A stretch of 64,000 bases of DNA from contig JAUXXJ010000008.1 in the NCBI GenBank assembly GCA_030681195.1, positions 1 through 64,000 on the forward strand. The letters run 5' to 3'. The stretch is from Rhodocyclaceae bacterium (GTDB lineage: Bacteria; Pseudomonadota; Gammaproteobacteria; Burkholderiales; Rhodocyclaceae). The translations under genes were made by a program, and so were the position numbers. The notes beneath the pieces are model-generated. The model was not told where the DNA came from and did not search any database. It saw only the letters and a program-made list of their open reading frames with translations. Within the stretch, counting starts at the first letter, position 1; each line of letters begins with the position of its first letter. Positions 36,501-43,341 of this stretch are shown one piece after another.

Positions 36501-39206
36501 GAGCAGATCATGGGCATGATTGCCTCGGGGGCCGAAGCAAGCCTGATCGATCATCCGGGCGGCATCTTCGTGCGTCAGGCGGAACAGATCTCGATTGAAG
36601 ATCGCATCCTGTTCCAGTCGGTGGCCCGGGTGCTGATCGCGGATTCGCGCGGGACATTGGCGGAGCAGCTCGAACGGCGCAGCCTGCCCGAATTGCGGGT
36701 GCCTTTGCATGTACCGGTTCGTCCGTACAAGGAGGTGCCCACGCCCAACACGGATGCAGTACTGCGCAGCGACCTGATCCTGGCCAATGGTCTGGGCGGA
36801 TTTTCTGCCGACGGACGCGAATATGTCATCGTGCTCGGACCAGGGCAGACAACGCCAGCCCCCTGGGCGAACGTGCTGGCCAATCCGCGTTTCGGCACGA
36901 TTGTGTCGGAATCCGGATCGGCCTACACCTGGGGTGAAAACGCGCATGAATTCCGCTTGACGCCCTGGCATAACGACCCGGTCAGCGATGCGGGCGGCGA
37001 GGCGATTTACCTTCGTGACGAAGAGAGCGGTCACGTCTGGTCGCCCACGCCACTGCCGGCGGGCGGCGCAGTGCCCTGCGTCATTCGCCATGGCTTCGGC
37101 TATAGCGTTTTCGAGAGTACGGTGGTGGGTATTCGTACTGAATTGTGGGTGTATGTGGCCCTCGATGCCGACATCAAGTTCTCGGTGCTGAAAGTCCGCA
37201 ACGAGTCGGCGCATTTGCGGAAAATTTCCGTGACCGGCTACGTCGAGTGGGTGCTGGGTGATGTGCGCGGCAAGTCGGCCATGCACATCACGACAGAGAT
37301 CGAACCCCAGAGTGGTGCGCTCATGGCGCGCAATGCCTATAGCCAGGAATTCGCCGAGCGGGTGGCGTTCTTCGATGTGGATGACCCGAAGCGCACGCTG
37401 ACCGGTGATCGTCGTGAATTCATCGGCCGTAACGGCAGCTTGCGCCGTCCGGATGCTCTGCAGCGTGTGCGGCTGTCCGGCAAAGTGGGCGCCGGGCTGG
37501 ACCCGTGTGCGGCACTTCAGGTGGGCACCGAATTGCTCCCGGGGCAGGAGCGCCAGATCATCTTCCGTCTTGGTGTCGGCAGCAATGCGGAAGAGGCCGC
37601 CCGGCTCGTGTCGCGCTATCGTGGCACGGGTGGCACGAGCGGCATACTGGCGGCGCGCAATGCGCTGGATGCCGTCAGGGCGTATTGGCAACAGTTGCTA
37701 GGTGCAGTCCGCATCGAGACGCCTGATCCTGCGGTCGATGTGATGGCCAATGGCTGGCTCGTTTACCAGACGCTGGCCTGTCGGCTCTGGGCACGCAGTG
37801 GCTATTACCAATCCGGCGGGGCGTTCGGATTCCGCGATCAACTGCAGGACACCATGGCCCTGGTGCATGCCGAGCCAGGCCAGGTGCGCGCACATTTGCT
37901 GCTGTGTGCCAGCCGCCAATTCCTCGAAGGCGATGCCCAGCACTGGTGGCACCCGCCCTCCGGCCGTGGCGTACGCACGCGCTGTTCGGACGACTATCTG
38001 TGGTTGCCTCTGGCCGTCTGCCGGTATGTTCTGAGTACCGCCGATACGGGCGTGCTGGAGGAGCGGGTGCCCTTCCTGGAGGGACGCCCGGTGAATCCCG
38101 AAGACGATTCCTACTACGACCTGCCGGGCCGCGCGGGTGAGTCGGCCACACTGTATGAGCATTGCGTGCGGGCGATCCGTCACGGCTTGCGCTTTGGCGC
38201 CCATGGCCTGCCGCTGATCGGTTCCGGCGACTGGAACGACGGCATGAATCTGGTGGGTATTCGCGGCAAGGGCGAGAGTGTCTGGCTCGGGTTTTTCCTT
38301 TGTGACGTGCTCAGCCAGTTTGCGACCGTGGCCGACAGCCATGGCGATCCCGCATTCGCCGCCGCCTGCCGTGATGAGGCGGAACAGTTGGGGCAGCGCA
38401 TCGAAGCGAACGGCTGGGATGGTGACTGGTATCGGCGCGCCTATTTTGACGATGGCACACCGCTCGGTTCATCCACCAATGTGGAATGTCGCATCGATTC
38501 CATCTCGCAGAGCTGGTCGGTGTTGTCTGGTGCTGGCGATCCGGCGCGGGCACGTTGGGCGATGCGCTCGCTGGATGAGCGACTGATTCGCCGCGATGTC
38601 GCGTTGGTGCAATTGCTCGATCCGCCGTTTGATCAGGCCATCGTTGATCCCGGCTACATTCGCGGCTACGTGCCGGGGGTGCGCGAGAACGGTGGGCAAT
38701 ATACCCATGGGGCGATTTGGGCCGCCATGGCGTTTGCCGCCTTGGATGACCGCGTGCGCGCCTGGGAAGTGCTGCGCATGATCAACCCCGTCAACCATGC
38801 CTTGTCGGCGGCAAGCGTCGCGACGTACAAGGTCGAGCCCTACGTGGTGGCGGCCGATGTGTATGCGGTGACCCCGCACACCGGACGTGGCGGCTGGAGT
38901 TGGTATACCGGCTCGGCCGGCTGGATGTACCGGCTGATTCTGGAATCCCTGCTGGGGCTGCGACGCGAAGGGACGACGCTGCATTTCGTGCCGTGCCTGC
39001 CGGCGGAGTGGACGACCTTCACGATTCATTACCGCTATCACGAGACGCCCTACCGCATCGTCGTGTCACAGACGCATGACCTCGATAGCGAGCAGCCAGA
39101 AAAGACCTTGTTAAGCGTCGATGGGGTGGCTATGCCGGATGGACGGGTGCTGCTTGTCAATGATCTGCGCGAACATGCCGTCGAAGTGAGTCGCCATGTT
39201 CACTAG
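30501..39206 (+). CDS. Cyclic beta-1,2-glucan synthase (NdvB/ChvB type)
   Basis: 2901 residues, the largest gene here. Order: N-terminal region; membrane segments (about 415-470); a GT84 glycosyltransferase (about 500-830) with DTDTQLPLD, DEGSFIGKG and RRQRWIRGDWQLL (D, D, QxxRW); more membrane segments (about 830-880 and 965-1010); a glycoamylase-like domain (about 1030-1560); then two GH94-type regions from about 1600 and 2090 with the catalytic GSGDWNDGMN near 2574. Enzymes of this kind build protein-linked beta-1,2-glucan at the inner membrane, cyclise it and trim it by phosphorolysis. Periplasmic cyclic glucans serve osmoadaptation and surface interactions. Confidence 0.93.
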   Translation: MALTRVWAGLQSLLDGSNHSSATLDEALPLRAELFSVAQMAQHGQVLAAAHQPLAGHGPDKLLARLDKNESAIIDVCRRLSAVATTKRRSMPAGEWLLDNLYLIEEQIRTARRHLPKGYSRELPRLTNGHTAGCPRVYDLALEAVAHGDGRVDVETLGRFVTAYQSVAVLTLGELWAVPIMLRLALIENLCRVSVRIAASWADRKLADSWADRMTDAAETDPKSLILVTADMARSNPPMAGAFVAELARRLQGHGPGLALPLTWIEQHLAESGLTIDQMVLQENQEQAVNQVSIGNSIGTLRALGAIDWRDFVETQSVVEQTLREDPGGVYARMDFATRDRYRHATEVIAKKTHLTESAVARKALELAKLGPTADGRTAHVGYYLIDKGLAALEQAAQVRLSFWERLRRTASRHPLSLYLGIIFLIAALSTGALLAAAAHAVPNWALPLLGALLLLASSQLGVALTNWFATLVVTPHSLPKMDFSGGIPSAARTLVVVPTMLTCVDGINELAEAIEVRFLANRDECLHFGLLTDFGDALTESLAEDALLLTLAQSHIAALNVKYGGGGKDVFFLFHRPRCWNAQEHCWMGFERKRGKLADLNALLRGNPDARFSRVEGNIAALVDVKFVITLDTDTQLPLDAARRAVGAMAHPLNRAVHDPVPGRIVAGYGIMQPGMAISLPGTNRSWYAGLYGGETGIDPYTRTVSDVYQDVFDEGSFIGKGIYDVDAFEQTLGGRFPENCILSHDLLEGCYARSALLSDVALYEDIPASYLTDMRRRQRWIRGDWQLLGWLRRHVPALRMANGDTAQPSTVEKNPLSWLSQWKLLDNLRRSLMPAALVLMLIFGWVVLPSVPWWTAAVLGILLLPLLCVSVLDLMRKPDEVLLHQHAAAVLDTLIRRLLQTAYEIACLPFEAFVSLDAIARTLWRIGVSRRHLLEWNPSCQANRDNARAGHGEFLGVLREMWVAPFLAVAVTAYLVSVAVDTEAPLTTLIIAGPILLSWFVAPLAAWWLGRERIDRLPLLTAEQQSFLRMLARRTWSFFDQFVGPTDHWLPPDNYQEYRTAVVAHRTSPTNMGLALLANLAAYDFGYHSTGQVALRTAHTLRTMNELERHCGHFYNWYDTQTLQPLPPRYVSTVDSGNLAGHLLTLSAGLRQLVDEPVVSARCFVGLQDTLDILVDTGGVAVDQLAMAFRRELGIAMAAHPDTLDMACLALTKVSAAADQLVTALARHADFGLESETARWGHLLARQSREALEDLHHLAPWLKQALPSDAMNTLANTQGMLSLRSLADWSAAASDRMATLEGLAEQVFALAHMEYDFLFDHSRRLLSIGYNVGEGRADASFYDLLASEARLCNFVAIAQGKLPQESWFSLGRLLTGTGGKPVLLSWTGSMFEYLMPLLVMPSYDNTLLDQTCKAAVARQIEYGSQCGVPWGISESGYNMVDVHLNYQYRAFGVPGLGLKRGLADDLVVSPYASVLALMVAPEPACQNLQRLTDSGMLGRFGCFEAIDYTPSRQRRGQSSTVIRSYMAHHQGMSLLALAYALCDRPMQRRFGAERQFQAVMLLLQERIPKSSALFTHTDELLGTRVPSASADIPIRVIDSPDTPYPEVQLLSNGRYAVMVTNAGGGYSRWKNLAVTRWREDATCDRWGTYCYIREVASGQFWSTAHQPTLKRATSYEAIFSEGRAEFRRRDKLRSGDGAIDTYTEIVVSPEDDIELRRVCITNRSRQRRVIDVTSYAEVVIAPAAADEMHPAFSNLFVQTEIISERHAILCSRRPRSADEPVPSMFHLMVVHGTPPRAVSYETDRSRFIGRTRSVIDPQALRDPGALSGTAGAVLDPMVAIRYELTLEPEQAVMLDMVFGIADSRDIALSLLEKYQDKHLADRVFDLVLTHSQVALQQINASEADAQVYARLASSLIYANTSLRAAAAVIGANRRGQSGLWGYAISGDLPIVLLQIRDAANIDFVRQLVQAHAYWRLKGLAVDLVIWNEDHAGYRQRLQEQIMGMIASGAEASLIDHPGGIFVRQAEQISIEDRILFQSVARVLIADSRGTLAEQLERRSLPELRVPLHVPVRPYKEVPTPNTDAVLRSDLILANGLGGFSADGREYVIVLGPGQTTPAPWANVLANPRFGTIVSESGSAYTWGENAHEFRLTPWHNDPVSDAGGEAIYLRDEESGHVWSPTPLPAGGAVPCVIRHGFGYSVFESTVVGIRTELWVYVALDADIKFSVLKVRNESAHLRKISVTGYVEWVLGDVRGKSAMHITTEIEPQSGALMARNAYSQEFAERVAFFDVDDPKRTLTGDRREFIGRNGSLRRPDALQRVRLSGKVGAGLDPCAALQVGTELLPGQERQIIFRLGVGSNAEEAARLVSRYRGTGGTSGILAARNALDAVRAYWQQLLGAVRIETPDPAVDVMANGWLVYQTLACRLWARSGYYQSGGAFGFRDQLQDTMALVHAEPGQVRAHLLLCASRQFLEGDAQHWWHPPSGRGVRTRCSDDYLWLPLAVCRYVLSTADTGVLEERVPFLEGRPVNPEDDSYYDLPGRAGESATLYEHCVRAIRHGLRFGAHGLPLIGSGDWNDGMNLVGIRGKGESVWLGFFLCDVLSQFATVADSHGDPAFAAACRDEAEQLGQRIEANGWDGDWYRRAYFDDGTPLGSSTNVECRIDSISQSWSVLSGAGDPARARWAMRSLDERLIRRDVALVQLLDPPFDQAIVDPGYIRGYVPGVRENGGQYTHGAIWAAMAFAALDDRVRAWEVLRMINPVNHALSAASVATYKVEPYVVAADVYAVTPHTGRGGWSWYTGSAGWMYRLILESLLGLRREGTTLHFVPCLPAEWTTFTIHYRYHETPYRIVVSQTHDLDSEQPEKTLLSVDGVAMPDGRVLLVNDLREHAVEVSRHVH

Positions 39207-39222
39207 CGACTTAGGCAGCACG

Positions 39223-40917
39223 TCAGTGGCGGGCGACATCCAGGCGGCTATTCGGGTTGCCCCGAAACATTTCTGAGTTGTCGGGTTCTGAGAGCTTGAA
39301 CGCGATGGCAATTTGCGTCCCGACACCGGCTTGCGATTCCAGGGAGAAGCGGCCGCCGATAAACTCGGCACGGTGCTGCATCGTGCGCAAGCCCTGGCCC
39401 GACTTGGGCGGATGCTGCGGATCGAAACCGGCACCATCATCGCTGATGATCAGCTTGACCTCATTGCCGTTGATGACTTGTCGGATATGGATCGATTTTG
39501 CCCGGGCATGTTTGGCACAGTTGGTCAGGGCTTCCTGAACGATGCGAAACAGGTTGGTCTCGATTACTGGCGGTAGACGCAATGCGGATTGCGCGCATTC
39601 TGCCTGCACCGCAATGCCGGTGCGGCGTTTGAAATGCTGCGCGTAGCCCTCAATGGTGATCCAGAAGTCGGATTGATCGAGCAGCGGTGGGTGAAACTCG
39701 GCACTGATGGTGCGAATGCTTTCGATCGTGTCGTCGAGCAGTGCGGCGGCGTCATCGAGTACCTGGGCCGCTTCCTCCGTTGACCGTCGTGTGGTTGCGT
39801 CTGCCAGCAGCCGCCAGTTGATTTCGAGCGCACTCAGGTTCGGGCTGGTACGGTCATGCAGTTCGACGGCCAGGCGGCACCGTTCTTCCTCCTGAATCAT
39901 GACCAGCCGGCGGGCTACCTCGGCATCGCGCTTGATCGTTTCCATTGCCGCAATCTCGCGCTGGCGCAGATGCACCCGCCAGACCAGGAACAGAGTGGCG
40001 CTGATGGCGAGGGCAACGATCAGTGTGCGCAGGAGCAGATTGCGCCACCATCCTGCCAGTACGTTATTGAGCGGGTGGGCAATGGCCACGCCAAGCCCGC
40101 TATTGCCGATCGACCGGTGGATGTAGAGCCGTTCGACGCCATCAGCCTGGGATACCCCGATGCTGCGGACCATGGGTTGTTTGGCGTTGAGGTAGTTCTG
40201 GAACTGGGCTGATTTCCCCATGTTGAAGCCAACGTATTTTTCCGGATCGGGCGAGCGATAGAGGAAGTCACCCTGCGGGTTGAAGATCGCGTCGACAGAA
40301 TAATCCCCTCCCGATGCCATGACCTGTTGCATCACGCTATCGAAAAATTGGTAATTCACGCCGGCGGCGACCACGCCGAGAAAACGGTTCTGCTCGTCAC
40401 GGATCGCGACCGAGAAGACGATCGAGTAATCACCGAAACTCGACTTGAAGGGGCGTGAGATATGGAAGTTGCTGTCGATGATCTGGTCGCGGTGGGCGGT
40501 GAAGTACTCACGCTGCGACGCGTCGAATCCCTGGAGTGTCGGGATGAGGCTGGTCACGGCCCGGCCAGCGGCATTGAGGATCACTATCGAGCGGATTTCG
40601 GGTAGCTCTTGTTTGACTTGGTCCAGGGTCATTGCGGCGTGGTCAGGCAGTGCGTGCCGGGGGATGCCGGCGCGCTCCGCCGCGACCTGCCTGAGGGCTT
40701 GGCGAATGTGGCGCAGCAGGCCAGCCAGTTGGCTGTCGGCGATGCGGGCGTGGGCCTCCAAAATGGCGTATTCGGTTTCCAGTGCGTGCTGACGTTCCTC
40801 GTAGGCAAACCAGACGGTCATCGCGATGATGATGGACAGCACGAAGGCCGGCACTATCCAGACCGATTCCAGAACGCTGGAAGGGAGTGTGAGGCGGGGG
40901 AGAATTACTTTAATCAT
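39223..40917 (-). CDS. Cache-domain sensor histidine kinase (HisKA_3 type), orphan
   Basis: 564 residues. A membrane helix (about 18-40), a periplasmic double-Cache-like sensor (about 45-285, with QREYFTAHRDQ and FSVAIRDEQNRFLGVVAAGV), a second helix (about 292-315), then HisKA_3 with VELHDRTSPNLSAL (His near 350) and HATPase with EALTNCAKHARAKS and DDGAGFDPQ. No regulator is adjacent. The HDxTSPNL box matches that of the PAS kinase at 24323, and the same operator type lies upstream of both, so the NarL-type regulator at 23676 is a likely partner. An 18-base G tract lies 18 bases before the start. Confidence 0.9.
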   Translation of the reverse strand: MIKVILPRLTLPSSVLESVWIVPAFVLSIIIAMTVWFAYEERQHALETEYAILEAHARIADSQLAGLLRHIRQALRQVAAERAGIPRHALPDHAAMTLDQVKQELPEIRSIVILNAAGRAVTSLIPTLQGFDASQREYFTAHRDQIIDSNFHISRPFKSSFGDYSIVFSVAIRDEQNRFLGVVAAGVNYQFFDSVMQQVMASGGDYSVDAIFNPQGDFLYRSPDPEKYVGFNMGKSAQFQNYLNAKQPMVRSIGVSQADGVERLYIHRSIGNSGLGVAIAHPLNNVLAGWWRNLLLRTLIVALAISATLFLVWRVHLRQREIAAMETIKRDAEVARRLVMIQEEERCRLAVELHDRTSPNLSALEINWRLLADATTRRSTEEAAQVLDDAAALLDDTIESIRTISAEFHPPLLDQSDFWITIEGYAQHFKRRTGIAVQAECAQSALRLPPVIETNLFRIVQEALTNCAKHARAKSIHIRQVINGNEVKLIISDDGAGFDPQHPPKSGQGLRTMQHRAEFIGGRFSLESQAGVGTQIAIAFKLSEPDNSEMFRGNPNSRLDVARH

Positions 40918-40927
40918 AGCCCCGCCG

Positions 40928-40933
40928 ATTCTA
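40928..40933 (-). promoter_or_regulatory. Candidate -10 box for the Cache kinase
   Basis: TAGAAT on the minus strand, one base after the 18-C tract. A start about 7 bases downstream would give a leader of only about 4 bases before the ATG, so either the mRNA is nearly leaderless or the true promoter lies elsewhere. Confidence 0.3.
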
Positions 40934-40934
40934 T

Positions 40935-40952
40935 GGGGGGGGGGGGGGGGGG
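40935..40952. repeat. 18-base homopolymer G tract (C on the coding strand)
   Basis: An uninterrupted run of 18 G, the only long mononucleotide run I noticed in the window. It sits between the putative NarL-type operator (40959-40974) and the start codon of the Cache kinase. Runs of this length slip during replication, so the spacing between operator and gene should vary between cells. An assembly error in the count is possible. Confidence 0.9.
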
Positions 40953-40958
40953 TAGTAA

Positions 40959-40974
40959 TACCCGGATACTGGTA
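40959..40974. promoter_or_regulatory. Putative NarL-type operator, site 2
   Basis: TACCCGGATACTGGTA: TACC, eight bases, GGTA, flanked by AATA and TTCTGGG. It lies immediately upstream of the 18-base tract, centred about 50 bases before the Cache kinase start. Same geometry as sites 1 and 3. Confidence 0.55.
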
Positions 40975-40989
40975 TTCTGGGACGAACGC

Positions 40990-41018
40990 TTGAAAAGTCG
41001 GCGCTGGTGAGACGGCAC
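40990..41018 (+). repeat. Dispersed REP-like element, short form, copy 9
   Basis: TTGAAAAGTCGGCGC then TGGTGAGACGGCACC, between operator site 2 and the 3' end of the CsbD-like gene (stop 41041). Confidence 0.8.
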
Positions 41019-41040
41019 CTGACGGGATACGCGCGCCAAG

Positions 41041-41259
41041 TCAGGCGGTGATCTTCCAGTGGCGATGACGATGGAGAAATTCGCCGAGTTGGCGATCCGC
41101 CTTTGCCCTGGATAAACCAAGCTGCGCCCGAATGCGGCCCGTGAATTGGGCCTTTCTACCGGTTACGGCGAGCTCCGGCTCATCGCTCAGATGGCCCCAG
41201 GTTTCCTCGATGATGCCGACGAACTGCTGCAGCCGACCAATCCATTGATCGCGGTTCAT
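41041..41259 (-). CDS. Divergent CsbD-like protein
   Basis: 72 residues. MNRDQWIGRLQQFVGIIEET, then WGHLSDEPELAVTGRKAQFTGRI and LSRAKADRQLGEFL align with the CsbD layout (MNWDxxEGxWKQxKG, WGKLTDD, AGxRDQLxGK) but with many substitutions. It starts 3 bases after the stop of the upstream hypothetical gene, so the two form an operon. Presumably a stress-type protein; the divergence leaves its role open. Confidence 0.7.
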   Translation of the reverse strand: MNRDQWIGRLQQFVGIIEETWGHLSDEPELAVTGRKAQFTGRIRAQLGLSRAKADRQLGEFLHRHRHWKITA

Positions 41260-41262
41260 GGT

Positions 41263-41628
41263 TCAGCCGGCACACGCGGCCATGCTTTGCGGCGCGGCGC
41301 GATGGTCACGATAGGTGGCCGGATAGAGCGTTGCCGCGAGGGGACGCACGATTGAACGACATTCCACCACCTCGGGCGAGAGCATCATGCCGTCCTGAAT
41401 CAGCCCGAGGGAGAGGGCACTGCGTTGCAGTAGACGTGCTTCGGCACAGGTCTGAAACGGTCCGAAGTAACGTTTCCCATGGTTGCGTCCCGCTTGTCTG
41501 GCGGCTGGCCAGATCACAAAGTAGTAGCCGGCGTCGAGCGGACGATCCGTGACCGCTTCGATCTCCAGACCGTGTCGAATTTGTCCCGTGAGTGATTGCG
41601 GGTCGACGATATGGATGATTTCGTGCAT
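41263..41628 (-). CDS. Hypothetical protein
   Basis: 121 residues from the ATG at 41628, which has CAGGAGG 6 bases upstream. No family recognised. The middle, YYFVIWPAARQAGRNHGKRY followed by FGPFQTCAEARLLQRSALSL, looks like a small strand-loop-strand-helix domain. No signal peptide or membrane segment. It heads a two-gene operon with the CsbD-like gene, and an operator-like site (41722-41737) lies 94 bases upstream. Confidence 0.7.
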   Translation of the reverse strand: MHEIIHIVDPQSLTGQIRHGLEIEAVTDRPLDAGYYFVIWPAARQAGRNHGKRYFGPFQTCAEARLLQRSALSLGLIQDGMMLSPEVVECRSIVRPLAATLYPATYRDHRAAPQSMAACAG

Positions 41629-41721
41629 GACTGCCTCCTGGTGCGTTGCCTGTCGGTTCTTGTGTTGCCATGGTACGTAGCCAGAGGGACCGCTTAAATA
41701 CCGGGGAGTCGCTATTTGCGC

Positions 41722-41737
41722 TACCGATAAGCCGGTA
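41722..41737. promoter_or_regulatory. Putative NarL-type operator, site 3
   Basis: TACCGATAAGCCGGTA: TACC, eight bases, GGTA, followed by TCTGGG as in the other two sites. It lies between the hypothetical/CsbD-like operon (94 bases from its start) and the divergent MBOAT gene (123 bases from its start), so either or both could be controlled. The rest of 41629-41859 holds no gene. Confidence 0.5.
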
Positions 41738-41859
41738 TCTGGGCAGGACACAAGGCACTGCGGACAGGGATGGACTAGTCTGAATGGCGCATGCGGAGGT
41801 CGGCCGCCATCTGCTTTCGCAGGGATTGAATCCGCTGACCTGCTGAGCGCCAACCGCCA

Positions 41860-43332
41860 ATGCTATTCAATACCTTCTCGTTTGTTCTGATCTTTCTACC
41901 GCTCGCCTTGCTGGGCTATTTCGTCCTATCCAAATACAGCCTGCGTCTGTCCGTTGTTTTCCTGTTTTTGGCGTCACTGGTCTTTTACGCCTATTGGGAT
42001 ATCGCCTATCTCCCTTTGCTGCTGGGATCGATTGCCACGAACTATCTGGTGGGCATCTGGATATCCCGGGAAAAAGCAGCGCATCAAGCCCGTCGCGCCA
42101 AGCTGGCGTTGATCCTTGGGCTGGTATTCAATCTTGGCTTGCTGAGTGTCTTCAAATACCTCGACTTCTTTGTCGTCAACCTCGCCTGGCTCACCGGCGC
42201 AGACTTGAAGCCGCCCGGCATCCTCTTGCCGATCGGTATCTCGTTTTTTACCTTTACCCAGATTGCCTATCTGGTGGATTGCCATGCGGCCAAGGTGAGC
42301 GAATACAAGCCGGAAAACTACGGCTTGTTCGTGACGTATTTTCCGCATCTGATCGCCGGCCCGATTTTGCATCACAAGGACATGATGCCCCAGTTTGATC
42401 GGGTCGCGTCGCATGTGTTTTTGACCGGACGGCTGGTGGTGGGGATGACGTTCTTTACGATTGGCCTGTTCAAAAAGGTAGTCCTGGCCGATGGCGTCGC
42501 GCCCTTTGTGGCCCCCGTATTTGATCTTGGTCATGCCCAACTGACCAGTCTTGAAGCCTGGTGTGGCGCCCTCGCCTATACGTTCCAGTTGTATTTTGAT
42601 TTCTCGGCCTACTCGGACATGGCGTATGGCTTGTCTTACATGTTTGGCGTGATCCTGCCGATCAATTTCAATTCGCCCTACAAAGCCCGCTCGATCATCG
42701 ACTTCTGGCGGCGCTGGCACATCACCTTATCAATCTTCCTGCGTGACTATTTGTATTTCACGCTCGGCGGCAACCGCCATGGTGAACTCAGACGCTATGC
42801 CAACCTGCTGATCACCATGCTGCTCGGTGGTTTGTGGCATGGCGCCAGTTGGACATTTGTGATTTGGGGCGCGCTCCATGGCGTCTATCTGGTGATCAAT
42901 CATGGCATCCGCCATTTCCTGGGTGAGCGCCAGCATATGTTCTTGAACCTGTCTGGATGGCTGCTGACCTTTGTTGCGGTGGTGGTGGGATGGGTTTTCT
43001 TTAGAGCGACATCGCTACCGATTGCGATCGACGTGCTGAGCGCGATGGTCGGTGGAACCTATCTGGGGGATTCCGGGGAGGGCTTCCTGGGGGGCAACCG
43101 CATCATGGCACTCGACGAATGCATGATCTGGTTGCTGGCATCCGCGGCCATCGTGTTTTTTGCGCCCAACGCCTACGACATGTTGGGACGGGGCATCCGT
43201 CATGTCGAAGAGGGGCGGCTGAGCGGTATGCGCGGTGGTCTGGCGCTCGGGGCACTGCTGACCCTGATGTTCTTGCTGCTGGCGATCAGCGAAACACGGG
43301 GTATTTCAGAATTTCTCTACTTCAATTTCTGA
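41860..43332 (+). CDS. MBOAT-family O-acyltransferase (AlgI-like)
   Basis: 490 residues, multi-spanning inner-membrane protein. The N-terminus LFNTFSFVLIFLPLALLGYF and YAYWDIAYLPLLLGSIATNY match AlgI/DltB-type MBOATs. FSAYSDMAYGLSYMFGVILP, DFWRRWHITLSIFLRDYLYF and LLGGLWHGASWTFVIWGALH carry the conserved active-site histidine near residue 325. Such proteins pass acetyl groups across the membrane to a periplasmic SGNH partner that acetylates exopolysaccharide. The partner gene follows 9 bases later. Confidence 0.92.
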   Translation: MLFNTFSFVLIFLPLALLGYFVLSKYSLRLSVVFLFLASLVFYAYWDIAYLPLLLGSIATNYLVGIWISREKAAHQARRAKLALILGLVFNLGLLSVFKYLDFFVVNLAWLTGADLKPPGILLPIGISFFTFTQIAYLVDCHAAKVSEYKPENYGLFVTYFPHLIAGPILHHKDMMPQFDRVASHVFLTGRLVVGMTFFTIGLFKKVVLADGVAPFVAPVFDLGHAQLTSLEAWCGALAYTFQLYFDFSAYSDMAYGLSYMFGVILPINFNSPYKARSIIDFWRRWHITLSIFLRDYLYFTLGGNRHGELRRYANLLITMLLGGLWHGASWTFVIWGALHGVYLVINHGIRHFLGERQHMFLNLSGWLLTFVAVVVGWVFFRATSLPIAIDVLSAMVGGTYLGDSGEGFLGGNRIMALDECMIWLLASAAIVFFAPNAYDMLGRGIRHVEEGRLSGMRGGLALGALLTLMFLLLAISETRGISEFLYFNF

Positions 43333-43341
43333 GGGAGGCTC

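Noticed and set aside
36315-37691. 458-codon minus-strand open frame
   Set aside because: Shadow of the cyclic glucan synthase GH94 region; His/Arg/Gln-rich composition typical of antisense translation and no ribosome binding site.
41697-41712. A possible fourth NarL-type site beginning TACCGGGGAG
   Set aside because: The right half does not give RGTA at the required spacing; only the left TACC is present.
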